DNA from: Sphagnum compactum
Lineage: Eukaryota; Bryophyta; Sphagnopsida; Sphagnales
DNA: 64,000 nt
Assembly: GCA_965153455.1 (NCBI GenBank)
Contig: OZ234493.1
Location: 4,650,001 to 4,714,000, forward strand
Direction: 5' to 3'
Below, piece after piece: positions 1 through 11,102 of the stretch (the stretch's first letter is position 1; every line of letters begins with the position of its first letter). A program made the position numbers and the translations under genes. A model generated the notes under the pieces. The model did no database searches, was not told the origin of the DNA, and saw nothing but the letters and a program-made list of their open reading frames with translations.

Positions 1-2
1 AA

Positions 3-345
3 GAACATGGCATTGCAAAACAAACTTCAACCCCTTACATTCCTCAACAAAATGAGGTGGTTGAATGTGCAAATTGAACAATTATGGAAATGGCAAGGAC
101 CACGTTGCATGCCCAAAACCTCAATCTTAAACTTTGGGTAGAAGTGATGATGAATGTAACATATATTCGTAATTAGTGCACCCCAACAAATGTAGTTGTA
201 ACCAATATTGACCACACATTGCACACATTCAAGTTTTTGGATGCATCACATATGTTAAGGTGCTAGATTGAAGGTGAAGTAAACTTGATGCAAAAGCAAG
301 CAAATGCATGTTTTGGGGTTATTATGAAAACACAAAAATATATAG
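3..345 (+). pseudogene. Ty1-copia integrase, C-terminal part (broken)
   Basis: Plus-strand translation shows the copia integrase signature HGIAKQ...TPYIPQQNEVVE followed by TIMEMARTTLHAQNL and LKLWVEV. This region normally holds the last catalytic glutamate of the DDE triad (family pattern PQQNGVAER). Here the glycine of QNG is replaced by E. It continues to SKLDAKASKCMFWGY and ENTKIYRFM, the post-integrase GYS-like block of copia. Stops occur at 'aattga' near position 77 and 'aattag' near 175. A relic, not an expressed gene. Confidence 0.8.
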
Positions 346-782
346 ATTTATGTGTTTGGAGACAATAACAATCATCAATAATCAACATTCATGGAAGACA
401 ACAATGTTTCCAACAATTTGGAGATGCATCCAAGTGGGAGAGATGTGGAGCCAACTCTTATTGTGGACAAATCTTCCAAATCATTCAACAAAGATGATGG
501 AAAAACAAACATTGATAATAATTACTTGATGATATGTAACTAGTAAGTCATGACATACTTGAAATTCCAATAACCAAGAAAAATGCAAATGGTCATAATT
601 AAGAAGTACTTCCAAATGCACAAGTGGAAAACCACACCTATAATGAATAATGATAACCTATAGGGGTGCACAAGTTGCTTGGAGAATGATTGAAGAATCA
701 CATTTTGCATGACCAAATGGAAAAATGCAAATATGGTGTCTCTCAATGATCCAATACACATTGTTGAACCTTGCAAAGTGAT

Positions 783-1616
783 GACGTGATCAAATGGAAG
801 AAAGCCATGCAAAAGGAATATGAATCGTTCATGGCTGACAAAACATGGAAGTTGATTCCCCTTCCTAAGGATTGTAAAATCATGGGGTGCAAGTAGGTGT
901 TTTGTATAAAGTGATATGCACCAATCACATTATGCATCACAAGGTGAGGTTGGTGACAAAAAGGTACTCACAAATTATTGATATTGATTTCAAGGAGACA
1001 TTCACCCCTAGTGCCAAATCCATTACCATTAAATGTATATTCACCATTGGAGCTACCATGGACTTGAAAATAGACAAAATGGATGTGAAGATTGCAATTT
1101 TGAATGGAGACTTGGAGGAAGACATTTATATGGACCATCCCGAGGGATTTGTGCACGAAGGTCAAGAATATATTTTGTGCAAGTTAAAAAAGGCAAGGGT
1201 ATGAGTTGAAGTAAAACTTGTATGGGTTGAAGCAAGTTCCAAGGGTGTGGTATAAATGGATTAACATTTTTTTATCACCCAAGGCTTTGAAAGGAACCAT
1301 GCCAATCATTTTTTGCACATTAAACAAATAAGTGAGTTTTTGTTCATTATAATCATTTATGTGAATGGTTTGATCATGTTGACACACTACTACAAAACAT
1401 GTCCCCATTCCATTATCCATTCTACCATTTTGGATGTTGAGTAGAATGGATAATGGAATGGGGACATGTTTTGTAATAGTGACAAGTGACATAAGAATGA
1501 TAGAGATGATGATAGCAAAGTTTGAAGAGGAGTATGAAATGAATGACCTTGGAAAGTTACAGTGTAAAACCATGGGATTCAACAACCTAATTACCATCAA
1601 GGAAAATGTTGTCGAA
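783..1616 (+). pseudogene. Ty1-copia reverse transcriptase (broken)
   Basis: Recognisable RT blocks in order: WKKAMQKEYESFMADKTW (about 800-855), the KVRLVTKRYSQ / IDFKETFTPSAK block (about 940-1018), MDVKIAILNGDLEEDIYMDHPEGF (about 1078-1150) with CKLKKA, and the catalytic YVDD-box equivalent, here YVNG, near 1358-1370. After the hairpin at 1385-1481 the C-terminal block containing MNDLGKLQCKTMGF resumes. Stops (for example in 'aagtaggtg' near 893) and the altered YVDD box make it inactive. Its frame is identical on both sides of the hairpin plus one target duplication. Confidence 0.85.
1385..1481. mobile_element. 97-bp CACTA-ended foldback hairpin (MITE) inside copia RT
   Basis: Two 41-bp arms (1385-1425 and 1441-1481) are reverse complements with a single mismatch, around a 15-bp loop. 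The termini read CACTACTACAAAA... and ...TTTTGTAATAGTG, the terminal pattern of plant CACTA (En/Spm) transposons. The trinucleotide ACA flanks both sides (1382-1384, 1482-1484), matching the 3-bp target duplication of that superfamily. Removing the hairpin and one ACA leaves the RT frame continuous, so it is a secondary insertion. Far too short to encode anything. Confidence 0.8.
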
Positions 1617-2588
1617 TAGAAAAAAAATAAAAAGAAAAATGAAAAAAATGAAAGTGAAACCTATTTTTTATATGCCTACCATCTTATAGTACTTATTGTC
1701 TTGCAGTAGCTATCATTTAAAAACAGTTACCATCTTGTAATAATTATTGTCTTGCAACAATCACCATCCTTCAATAATTACTGTCATGTTGCACCTATCG
1801 TCATTTGTAGATTTGAAAGAAGAGCTAAAGTGCTTATAGACTTCTTGTAGGTGTTGCTTGCCATCTGCAATACCCACAAACCTGTTATAACTACTACCTA
1901 CCATCTACTACATCAATATAACTTCTACAACCTTTAAATCTAGTGGTTATTTTCATGCTATTGCTTTCTAATGGTATTTACCCTCCTACAACAGCATTAC
2001 CTTCATAATCCAATAGCACGTAAAAGAGTAATTTCATTGTCAAATTAAAAAATCAAACTGAGAAACTAATATTCTACATCAATTAAAAAGGAAATCTTTT
2101 CCCTACCTTCCTAAAATTCAATACAAACAAGAAAAAATAATGCACTTAATTCCACACAACTTTCAACCATTTTCCATTTTACCACACCAAGTACAACATG
2201 GCTCTCCTATCAACTCTCCCAACCTCTCCATATTTCCTCTTACCATGTTACATTGAAAATGATCCCCCTTCTTTTTCCTTAAAGGATAAGGAAATAAAGA
2301 AGGTTGCCCATCACACATGTGGGTTTCCTTATCTTCTTCTTCTTATTCTTATCTTTTCCACACATCCCATTAATTGATTGAATAACAAATACCAATCTTT
2401 ATACTCAAGGACTAACTGGCCCATTAGGTTCATTATTTAGGTAAATAGAACATGGTAAGTAAATCTACCATTAATAACTAATTACTGAAATGTTCATGGC
2501 ACTAATTAACCTAGGAATTTCTACCCTTAACATGCACTTTTGTCTTGGGGTAAAGTTTGTGAGATTGGGTAATATGCACAATCACCAT
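1617..2588. other. AT-rich insertion splitting the copia RT and RNase H
   Basis: RT similarity stops near 1616 and copia similarity resumes at about 2590 (NQRKYINKML), where the family normally has only about 30 residues between the blocks. The roughly 970 bp in between has no recognised coding content. It opens with A-rich sequence and contains a degenerate tandem array around 1677-1805, with units resembling TACCATCTTGTAATAATTAT. No target duplication or terminal repeat was found, so its class and exact edges are unknown. Confidence 0.5.
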
Positions 2589-2589
2589 G

Positions 2590-3125
2590 AACCAAAGGAA
2601 GTACATTAATAAAATGTTGAAATCTTCCAAAATGGATGGTTGTAAACCAATGGGTACACCTCTTGATCCACATGCCAAGCTAATGAAGTTCTTTGATGAC
2701 AAATATGAAAAAAAGTTGTTGCAATGAACGACATTACATACAAATCAACAATAGAGTCATTGATGTATGCCATGATAAGGACACACCTTAACCTTGATTT
2801 TCCCATGAACATTGTAAATCAACATGACTAAACTCAATTAAAGGCATTGGACAACTATCGAGAAAATCATGCCTTACTTCAAGGGAACTTTGGATTTCAT
2901 ATTATGCCTCGAAGGAAATGATATCCATTAAAAAGACATTGTGATGTAGATTGGGCGAATGATGCAAAATGATTGAAAATCTATGACCATCTATGTGTTC
3001 ATGGTTGGAAAAGGAGTCATTTTGTGAAATAACAAAAAATAACTAACCATATCATTATCAAACACAAAGGTGAAATGCATGGCAATGAATCAATGCACAA
3101 AGGAAATCATTTCCTTTTCTTGGGC
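2590..3125 (+). pseudogene. Ty1-copia RNase H / C-terminal pol (broken)
   Basis: The plus strand reads NQRKYINKMLKSSKMDGC then KPMGTPLDPHAKLMKFFDD, the well-known copia block before RNase H. Further on, in changing frames, come HWTTIEKIM.YFKGTLDF.LCLEGND, then CDVDWANDAK, VFMVGKG, and a degraded 'AMNQCTKE' equivalent of EYMALSQATKE ending near 3120. Multiple frameshifts and stops. It completes the pol order begun at the left edge. Confidence 0.75.
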
Positions 3126-4892
3126 GTTAAGTGACCAAAAACCTTAAAACATTGGTGTTGTAATTTCATTTTATGATACAAATCACTTAGAATTTGACAC
3201 ATTGCTAGAGATTGAAAAAGGATTACGTTAAAACTTAGAGCAAAAAATAATGGAATTTATGCAAAGAAATTAGTGCAAAAGAGATTTAAATGTTTGCATC
3301 AAAAGTGCAACCTCATTTTGCAATGCCTACATTTGCAACATATCACTCTATCAAATTAGTGTTTTTCAAATTCATCATGACTTCACAACATAATAGATAA
3401 AAGAAGCAACAAGCTTTGAAAGTTTAAAAACGCACTTGAGTCACCAAATGTGGATCCACAAGGTACTTGAATAAGTTCATCTCCCTAGTAAGAGAATTTA
3501 ATATTGAGAAGCTTTGACGACCATTGTTTCACTTGTTGATCCTCCTACAAAGAGCTACTTAATCTTGCCTAGCTATAATGTAAAGTTGCAAGAAACACAA
3601 TACCAAAAATAAAGAATGCGAGTTCACACCTTCTTTGCAAGGCACAACCACCATGTTCTCACATTGCACTTTGAACATCTAGGCTCCTTGCTTGTGTGTA
3701 TATCCCATTACATTCTTTGGTTAGAAGCTTGGGATCATGTACACAAACCCAATAAGTCTCTCAAATGCCATTGTTATTGATAGAAAAATGAGGTCAACAT
3801 AGAAACATAATTGTGAAAGACAACATTCTACAAGATTGCAAAGAAAACACAATACAATTCCATGACATTGTAGAGAAATCTCCACACTTTTTTATGATAT
3901 TGCAAAGAAAAATCCACACAATTCTACAAGATTGCAAAAAGAATTGCACAATAAATACTTGGAAGATAATAAGAAAATAGGTGTAGACATAACCTTAGGA
4001 GAGTAGCTCACAAAACGACAAATTGTCATCACCTTTGTAGTTGCCATGACTCCTCCACTAATTTCATCATCTACTAATATCAATGATAGGTGTTGAAAAA
4101 CTAAACGAATATAATATCTCTAAAATTGCAACAAAAGAAATCTATGTGAACAACACACTTTGAAAATAAACAACACAATAAGTGTAGCAAAAAGACATGA
4201 ATCGTTCTAGAACATTTGCTAACAGATCAATTGTTAGTCACTTTGTCAATTTGCCATCACTTTGCCTTGTTGCATCTGTAGTTGACATCATCGAAGCTAA
4301 GTCCCAATAGCTAAAGAAACTTCTAACAAATGTAATGCTCATTTTTGAAGAAATTGAGACACAAATCTACAAAAAGTTTCCCAAACCAAGAACATGACAC
4401 TCTTGGCTCCATTTAGAATGGGTTTCTTTGAGCAAGAATTGTTCAACAATAACACCATAATTGCATAGTCTTGGAATTTCTGCAGCTATGCAAAAAGCTT
4501 CATGTCCTCCAGGTCTATACCTGTTTGTGTCTACAAGCCTATCACAATGGACTGAACCATTTGCTTGCTAATTCTTGCAACACATCACCCTTGCATCATC
4601 ATCAATTAGGAGCAAATTGCAAACAACAGGGTCACATCCTCATCACCAACTCTAGACATTCTTCTCATTCCCAAGTTGTAATTAACACTTGGGAACATAG
4701 TTGTTAAGAAAACCCTGATTGCTCTAAAACCTGAAAAGCTCCACCCAAGTTTTCCTCTTCACCATTGTGCCCCCTCAAAACAACCTGCTTGAATTCAACT
4801 TACTTGACTCATGAGCATGGGAATCTGAAACTGAAAACCAGAACCCTTCTTCAAATGGGCAAAATACTAGTGGTTCTCTCTCCTTGTTGATA
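3126..4892. other. AT-rich intergenic stretch, no gene recognised
   Basis: This may include the copia 3' end and LTR remains, but no TG...CA LTR pair or polypurine tract could be fixed. Around 3838-3960 a phrase like 'ttctacaagattgcaaag' recurs loosely. The short open frame at 4471-4707 shows no family motif or codon bias and was not called. Confidence 0.4.
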
Positions 4893-5023
4893 CCATTCAT
4901 TCTTGAATATTGGCAAGTGTTGAACAATTTGTGAGTTTCTGTCGAAATTTGGAACACGCCATTCATTCTTGAATGTTGCAAGTGTTGCACAATTTGTGGG
5001 TTTCTGTCAAAATTTGGAAGACT
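4893..5023. repeat. 66-bp tandem duplication
   Basis: Two adjacent copies, 4893-4958 and 4959-5023, start with CCATTCATTCTTGAAT and end with a GAAATTTGGAA-type phrase. They differ by a few substitutions and a 1-bp indel. Probably a simple duplication with no coding role. Confidence 0.8.
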
Positions 5024-5626
5024 CAGCCATGATGCTCACTTGCAAACAAAGAACATGGCAAGGAGAACGAACACTAAGCACTCACATACTACATAGAAAC
5101 TAGAAGAAGAAACCAATGCAATCCATATGATGGAAAGCTCCTCTTTAATCCTCATGTTCCTGCATTTAGTTCTTCTCCAAATGAAAAAATTCTTCAGATT
5201 TGCACACACATTCCTTGAGCTTCTCTTGACGTTCAACAACTTGTAAGCAAATCTCCATCGTCTTACTGCATCGAGATTACAGCAAAATTTGCAACTGCAA
5301 TAACCTATCCATGCAGCTTTCAGCAGACTCAATGAAGAAGGGATTCGGAAAGTGGAACACATAAGAAGCTTTCGTTTCTGTGATGAAAGAAGTTTGCTCA
5401 AATTCCAAAGATAAGTGCTGACACTTCTTGTAATCCATATTCCTAGAAACCTCAATTAGAAGAGCAGACTGAAACGTCCTCTAGGAGTGTTGATGCACCA
5501 AGGGGAGAAGAAGAAGAAGAAGGAGAAAACAAAGTGAAGAGTCGTCACTGCGGAGAGAAGAGAGGCAAGGAAAAACAAGACCTTTCAAAACCCCGGTCCT
5601 AGACTTTTGTGTACCTGTAGTCACCA
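5024..5626. other. Unassigned upstream region with GAA-rich stretch
   Basis: No gene recognised. A (GAA)n-like purine run lies near 5506-5530. The minus-strand open frame 5036-5455 (139 codons) has no recognisable domain. Base composition starts to become more GC-rich toward the CslD gene. Confidence 0.35.
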
Positions 5627-5887
5627 GGTCCTGCGGCGCCATTTCAAGTTTTCAGATCCTATTAGTCTCACGGGGAGAGAGAGAGAGTGAGACAAAAGAG
5701 CAAAACGAAAAAGGCGATGGAAGAAAAATTGCAATTCCCGACTACAGGGATTTACGTCCTGCGCCAAATTTTCAAGGTTTCAGATCCTATTCTCACGGGG
5801 AGAGCGCGACAAAAGGGCAAACAAACGGCGACGGAAGAAAGAAACTGCGCTGGGAAAGCGAAAACTGCGATCCCCAACTGCAGGATT
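5627..5887. repeat. Diverged tandem duplication upstream of CslD
   Basis: Copy 1 (about 5627-5750) and copy 2 (about 5752-5887) share, in the same order, 'gtcctgcg', 'tttcaag', TTTCAGATCCTATT, CTCACGGGGAGAG, 'gacaaaag', 'ggcgacggaagaa' (or ggcgatggaagaa) and 'ttgca/ctgcga ...ccc.aact.cagga'. Indels and substitutions show it is not recent. It lies 0.5-0.7 kb before the CslD start codon and may belong to promoter or leader sequence. Confidence 0.7.
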
Positions 5888-6231
5888 CAGCCGGGTTCGT
5901 AGAAGCCTGCTGGACCCGGAGGATGGTTTGGCCATTGAGGTGACGAGTCCATTGTGCAGGCTGGATGGGCCCCGGTTGTTGACACCCGTATAGTTCGTCT
6001 TCCCGCTGCTGGCGGCGTGCCTTGGCGGCTTTCGTGGATCTCCGCACGTCGCCCCCTTCCCTTTAGCTCGTTGACGTTCTCCTCTTCGACGCGGTCGTTC
6101 GGACTCTCTGTAATACATCACTGTAACACGCGATTTATGTGGGGCCCTTCTCTCTCTTGTTCCCTCCTCCCCTTGATTGTTGTTGTTTGCTCATGCTCTG
6201 TCAATTTTGAATCTTGTTGTGAGGATAGTGC

Positions 6232-6293
6232 GAGAGAGAGAGAGAGAGAGGTTCTCGATTAAGAGATGTTGGAGTACAAAGGCTGAGGGGAAG

Positions 6294-6342
<49 letters not shown>
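6232..6342. repeat. (GA)n microsatellites in the CslD leader region
   Basis: Two pure GA tracts lie just upstream of the CslD start codon: about 20 bp at 6232-6251 and about 47 bp at 6296-6342, the latter ending 21 bp before the ATG at 6364. GA/CT tracts in plant leaders are common targets of BPC/GAGA-binding factors. Any regulatory role here is inference. Confidence 0.85.
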
Positions 6343-6343
<1 letters not shown>

Positions 6344-6363
6344 AGTTTCGGTTTGGGGTGATT

Positions 6364-9300
6364 ATGGTGTCGCCGAGGTCGGCTGCGACTGGCGGGGCGT
6401 TGGGATTCCGTGGAGGTGTGGCGATGAGACAAGGGGCGCAGAATGCTGCAGGTGGGGTGGTTGTGGAGAATTCCAGTAGCAACAACATCCCTTTGCATCA
6501 TCCTCAGGCGGCGGCACGTAGAGGAGGCGGAGGTCGTTACATGAACTTGTCGCGGGATGATAGTTCCATCGGCGGAGGTGACGACAGTGAGATGGGTTCC
6601 GAATTTCTCTACACTGTGCACATTCCCTCAACTCCCGACCATCAGCTCATGTCCGCCACACCTTCGGTGCGCTCCATGGATCCAGGAATTGCAGTGAAAG
6701 CCGAGCAGCAATTCGTGTCCAGCACCATCTTCACTGGCGGCTTCAATAGCGTGACACGAGGTCACGTGATGGAGAAGATGATGGAAGGCGAGGAGTCCAA
6801 CCATCACCATCCACAGCTTGCGTGCGCAAGGGGGGCTACTTGCTCCGTTGAAGGTTGCGATTCCAAAGCCATGCGAGATGAGCGCGGAGAAGACATGACT
6901 CCATGCGATTGCCAGTTCAAGATCTGTCGCGACTGCTACATCGACGCACTCAACTCGTCAGGGAAATGCCCCGGTTGTAAAGAGGAGTATAAGATTCTCG
7001 ACGAGGAGGAGCGCCCGATGAGGATGATTAGCAATGGAACTCACCACCACAATGGCGGCGGCACTGATTCCTCCTCAGACATCAGAGCTTTACCACCGCC
7101 CCCGTCTTCTTCCGCCGATGACGGCACCAACAAGAATCTGGAGCGACGTCTGTCTCTGCTCAAGGCTCAGCCGGGGGGCTTGCTCATGAGCAATCAGTCC
7201 TCGGACTTCGATCATACGCGTTGGCTGTACCAAACCAAAGGCACGTACGGCTATGGCAACGCCGTGTGGCCAAAGGATGATGGCTACACCAGCAGCAGCG
7301 GCAACAACAACAACAACAACGCACCACATTTGGGCTCGCAGCCTGATTTCAACGACAAATCCAGGCGTCCTCTTTCAAGGAAAGCTAGCATCTCACCAGG
7401 AATCCTTAGTCCATATAGGTAACAACAACACCCTAGTTCCACTTTCTCTCTCAATCCTCTAGACCCATGTGCAATCTTCTCCTCCTCCTCCTCTTCCTCG
7501 ACACCCACAATCCCCACAGAATCCCTGTTAGCCTCTTGCAGTTGTTTCCTTTTTTTTGGCACCTGAAGGAGGAGTTGCTTGTATCAATCTGTGAGAAACA
7601 AAGTCTCAGGGACAGAGAGAATGGAGCTCAATTGTGTATGATCTGCAGAGGAAAAAACACTTGCATTGTGTATGCATCTTCAAGCTTCCTTCTTGCACTA
7701 GATTACAAAGACCACCCAAGTGCTCTGCAAATTCTTTCTTGTTGGCCGGAGTGGAGTGGATTCCTGAAATGCTGCTAACTTCCAGAGGCTCAACATAGAT
7801 AGAGGTCTAGTTTGATTGATTGTGTCAACCTCTGAGATTTTGTGCACACTTTGCCAGGCTCGGTAGTAGCAGACATAGCACCAATCTTTTTTCAATTGAT
7901 GGCAGACTTTTTTTTCCTTTTGTTTTTTTTCATCTTGGTTTTTGCAGATTGCTCGTGGTGATACGGATGGTGGTTTTGGGCTTGTTCCTAACATGGCGTA
8001 TCAAGCATAAGAATGTGGATGCAGTGTGGTTATGGGGCATGTCAGTTGTGTGTGAGATCTGGTTTGCCTTCTCCTGGGTTCTTGATCAGCTCCCAAAGCT
8101 GTGTCCAATAAATCGAATGACAGATCTTCAAGTGCTCAAGGAGAAATTTGAGATGTCTACTCCAAATAACCCGTCTGGAAGATCTGACCTACCAGCTGTG
8201 GATGTGTTTGTCTCCACTGCTGATCCTGAAAAGGAGCCACCAATCACAACTGCCAACACAATTTTGTCCATTCTTGCTGCTGAGTACCCTCTAGAGAAAC
8301 TTTGTTGCTATCTTTCAGATGACGGTGGAGCACTTTTGACATTTGAAGCTTTGGCAGAGGCCGCAAACTTTGCAAGGGTTTGGGTTCCATTTTGTCGTAA
8401 GCATGACATTGAGCCTCGCAATCCTGAGACCTATTTTCTGTTGAGAGGCGATCCCACCAAGGGCAAAACGAGGTCTGACTTTGTCAAGGATCGGCGACGA
8501 GTGAAAAGAGAGTATGATGAGTTCAAGGTGCGCATCAATGGCTTGCCTGAAGCTATTCGTCGTCGCTCAGAGGCATACAATTCACATGAGGAGATTCGTG
8601 CAAAGCGTGATCAAATTGAGACTGGTGCTGATCCCTCAGAACCTTTTAGTGTGCCCAAAGCAACATGGATGGCAGATGGAACCCACTGGCCTGGCACTTG
8701 GACACAGTCAGGCAAGGAGCATGGACGTGGAGATCATGCAAGCATCATCCAGGTAAAAAGACCTACACTCCAATCTTCTCCACAGCCAATGCTTGTAGTA
8801 ATTGAGATTTAGGTTTTATCATACTGGAATCAATTTCATCAGCAGGTTGCATTTGAAGCTTTTTTATATATTCTGACTTGTGATCAAAATCTAGATGTCA
8901 TGATCTACTTGGAACAGGAACTAGCTATAAGCAGGAAAAACAGGCATTTTCCAAAACCCTAATTTCTTGCTAGTTACACTGAGGGAAGAAAGACTGATGG
9001 CTGGGCTGTGACTTTAGGTGATGTTGGCTCCTCCTACCAGTGAACCTTTGATGGGAAGCAATGATGAGGAGAATATGATTGATACATCAGACATTGATAT
9101 CCGCTTGCCGATGTTAGTCTATGTCTCACGAGAGAAAAGACCAGGTTATGACCACAATAAGAAAGCAGGAGCCATGAATGCATTGGTCCGGAGCAGCGCA
9201 ATCATGTCCAATGGCCCATTCATCCTGAATCTTGATTGTGATCACTACATCTTCAACTCAAATGCCATACGAGAGGCAATGTGTTTTTTCATGGACAGAG

Positions 9301-10958
9301 GGGGTGACCGCATTTGCTATGTTCAGTTCCCTCAACGGTTTGAAGGTGTGGACCCGAATGATCGATATGCAAATCACAACACTGTTTTCTTTGATGTGAA
9401 TATGCGAGCATTGGATGGATTGCAAGGGCCTGTGTATGTTGGCACTGGTTGTGTGTTCCGGAGAATTGCACTATACGGGTTTGATCCACCACGGATAACA
9501 GAGTATGGCCCATGCTGGCGCTTCTTCTGTTGCTGCTGCTTGGCAATGAAGAAAGAGAAAAAGCACTCACAGCCAGAGAAACGGGGTTCAGAGGTCAGAG
9601 CTATGACAGGTGCAGGTGGAACTAGTGATGAGGATGATGATATTGAGGCTGCTATGATGCCGAAGCGATATGGAGCATCTGTCAGTTTTGCATCCTCCAT
9701 TGCCGTGGCAGACTTCCAGGGCCGACCCCTTGATGACAAAGGTGTGCACAATGGGCGACCAGCGGGTGCACTCACTATCCCCCGGGAGCCTCTGGATGCT
9801 AGCACAGTTGCAGAGGCCATCAGTGTCATTTCTTGCTTCTATGAAGATAAGACAGAATGGGGGCAGAGGGTGGGTTGGATTTATGGTTCTGTCACAGAGG
9901 ATGTTGTCACAGGTTTCAGAATGCACAACCGTGGTTGGAGATCTGTTTACTGTGTGACCAAACGTGATGCCTTCCGTGGGACAGCTCCCATCAATCTCAC
10001 TGACCGCTTGCATCAGGTCATTTCTCTCTTCCACTACCTGCATGCATGCATCCAGTGATTCCTTGACAATAACTGCAGATTATTTGTTGTTTGCCACCAG
10101 GCCAGCATAGAGTGAGAATGAGACTCTGTGTGGGTGTTTTTCACTGAAGTGGTGGTCAAATCGCAGGTGCTGCGGTGGGCAACAGGCTCGGTTGAGATAT
10201 TCTTCTCACGCAACAATGCTCTGCTGGCCAGCACACGCATGAAGTTCTTGCAGCGTGTGGCATACCTGAATGTGGGCATCTACCCCTTCACTTCCGTGTT
10301 CCTCATCGTCTACTGCTTCTTGCCCGCACTCTCCCTCTTCACAGGCCAGTTCATTGTCCAGTCACTCAACCTCTCTTTCCTCATCTACCTCCTTACGATT
10401 ACTGTCACACTGTTTATGCTTGCCATTCTGGAAGTGAAGTGGTCCCGCATTACACTAGAAGAGTGGTGGAGAAATGAGCAGTTTTGGGTCATTGGTGGCA
10501 CGAGTGCACATCTTGCAGCTGTGTTCCAAGGATTACTGAAAGTCATTGCTGGTATCAATATCTCATTTACCTTAACCTCAAAGTCAGGAGCTGAGGATGA
10601 AAGCGACATATACGCAGACCTGTATGTTGTAAAATGGAGTTCGCTCTTCATTCCTCCAATTACAATCATCCTGACAAACATCATCGCCATAGCTGTTGGT
10701 TGTTCTCGTACCATCTATAGCACAATTCCACAGTGGAGCAAGCTGCTTGGTGGCATGTTCTTCAGTCTATGGGTTCTGTTTCATCTCTACCCATTTGCAA
10801 AGGGTCTCATGGGCAGAGGTGGCCGTGTACCGACTATTATTTATGTGTGGTCGGGCCTGCTGGCTGTTATTATCTCCCTGCTGTGGGTCTATGGCAGCCC
10901 TTCTTCAAGTAACTCTCAAACAAGTGGAGGAAGCAGAGGCTTTCAGTTCCCATTCTAG
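6364..10958 (+). CDS. CslD: Cellulose synthase-like D (CslD) glycosyltransferase, 4 coding exons
   Basis: A processive family-2 glycosyltransferase of the CslD clade. Plant CslDs make beta-1,4-glucan-type wall polymer in the plasma membrane/Golgi, notably in tip-growing cells. Exons 6364-7418, 7948-8752, 9018-10016 and 10167-10958 are all GT-AG and join in frame to 1,216 residues, close to the usual 1,100-1,200. Visible features: a RING-like Cys cluster at about 160-205 (CSVEGC...[12 protein letters not shown]...CPGC); ERRLS and FDHTRW CslD blocks; two membrane spans at about 353-400; catalytic DDG (476-478), DCD (693-695), TED (913-915) and Q953-VLRW; a Cys run FFCCCC near 789; and six C-terminal spans. 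The start is the first in-frame ATG after the (GA)n tract; a GTG two codons upstream is not needed. No lesion seen. An AATAAA at 11097-11102 could be the poly(A) signal. The exact CslD paralogue is unknown. Confidence 0.95.
7419..7947 (+). other. CslD intron 1 (529 bp)
   Basis: It opens with GTAACA after ...CCATATAG and closes with a pyrimidine-rich TTTTTGCAG. It is phase 2 and splits an arginine codon in the conserved LSPYR-LLV junction. No element recognised inside. Confidence 0.9.
8753..9017 (+). other. CslD intron 2 (265 bp)
   Basis: A phase 0 intron between the conserved residues ...SIIQ and VMLAPP. Donor GTAAAA, acceptor CTTTAG. Confidence 0.9.
10017..10166 (+). other. CslD intron 3 (150 bp) inside the QxxRW motif
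   Basis: A phase 0 intron lying between Q953 and V954, so it cuts the catalytic QVLRW signature. Donor GTCATT, acceptor ATCGCAG. Without splicing, the frame stops at 10056-10058. Confidence 0.9.
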
Positions 10959-11096
10959 AACTCCGACAGCCGAATGCAGCTCCAACCCATCTCTCCTGCA
11001 ACGATTTGGCTGCTCCTGAAACTGCCCTGATGGTGGACCCACTTAACATTGAGCACAGAATGTTGATGTGAAACTTTCTTCATACTCACTGCTTTG

Positions 11097-11102
11097 AATA
11101 AA
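11097..11102 (+). promoter_or_regulatory. Possible CslD poly(A) signal
   Basis: AATAAA lies 139 bp after the CslD stop codon. It fits a near-upstream element, but plant poly(A) signals are degenerate, so position alone is weak support. Confidence 0.35.

Larger units (their letters stand above)
1..3125 (+). mobile_element. Decayed Ty1-copia retrotransposon (3' half of pol)
   Basis: Three pieces of a Ty1-copia polyprotein lie in the canonical order integrase, reverse transcriptase, RNase H on the plus strand, all with stops and frameshifts. The gag, protease and integrase N-terminus would lie to the left of the window. The element is interrupted by a 97-bp CACTA-ended hairpin (1385-1481) and by about 970 bp of unrelated AT-rich DNA (roughly 1617-2588). 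No LTR end could be recognised on the right. The domain order separates copia from gypsy, where integrase follows RNase H. Clearly non-functional. Confidence 0.85.

Noticed and set aside
5036-5455. Minus-strand open frame of 139 codons upstream of CslD
   Set aside because: No recognisable domain, odd composition and no support for a start context. Consistent with chance openness.
5780-6121. Overlapping open frames on both strands in the CslD upstream region
   Set aside because: They lie in the GC-rich leader and duplicated block, show no family motif and overlap each other. Better explained by composition.
6201-6621. Ser/Leu-rich minus-strand frames across the GA tract
   Set aside because: Direct translation of the (CT)n complement and of the antisense of CslD exon 1.
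7820-7947. Upstream extension of the second CslD open frame ([11 protein letters not shown]...)
   Set aside because: This is intron 1 sequence read in frame. The conserved junction and acceptor at 7947 show the exon starts at 7948.
9374-10043. Minus-strand frames of about 150 codons over CslD exon 3
   Set aside because: Antisense shadows of a strongly conserved coding exon.
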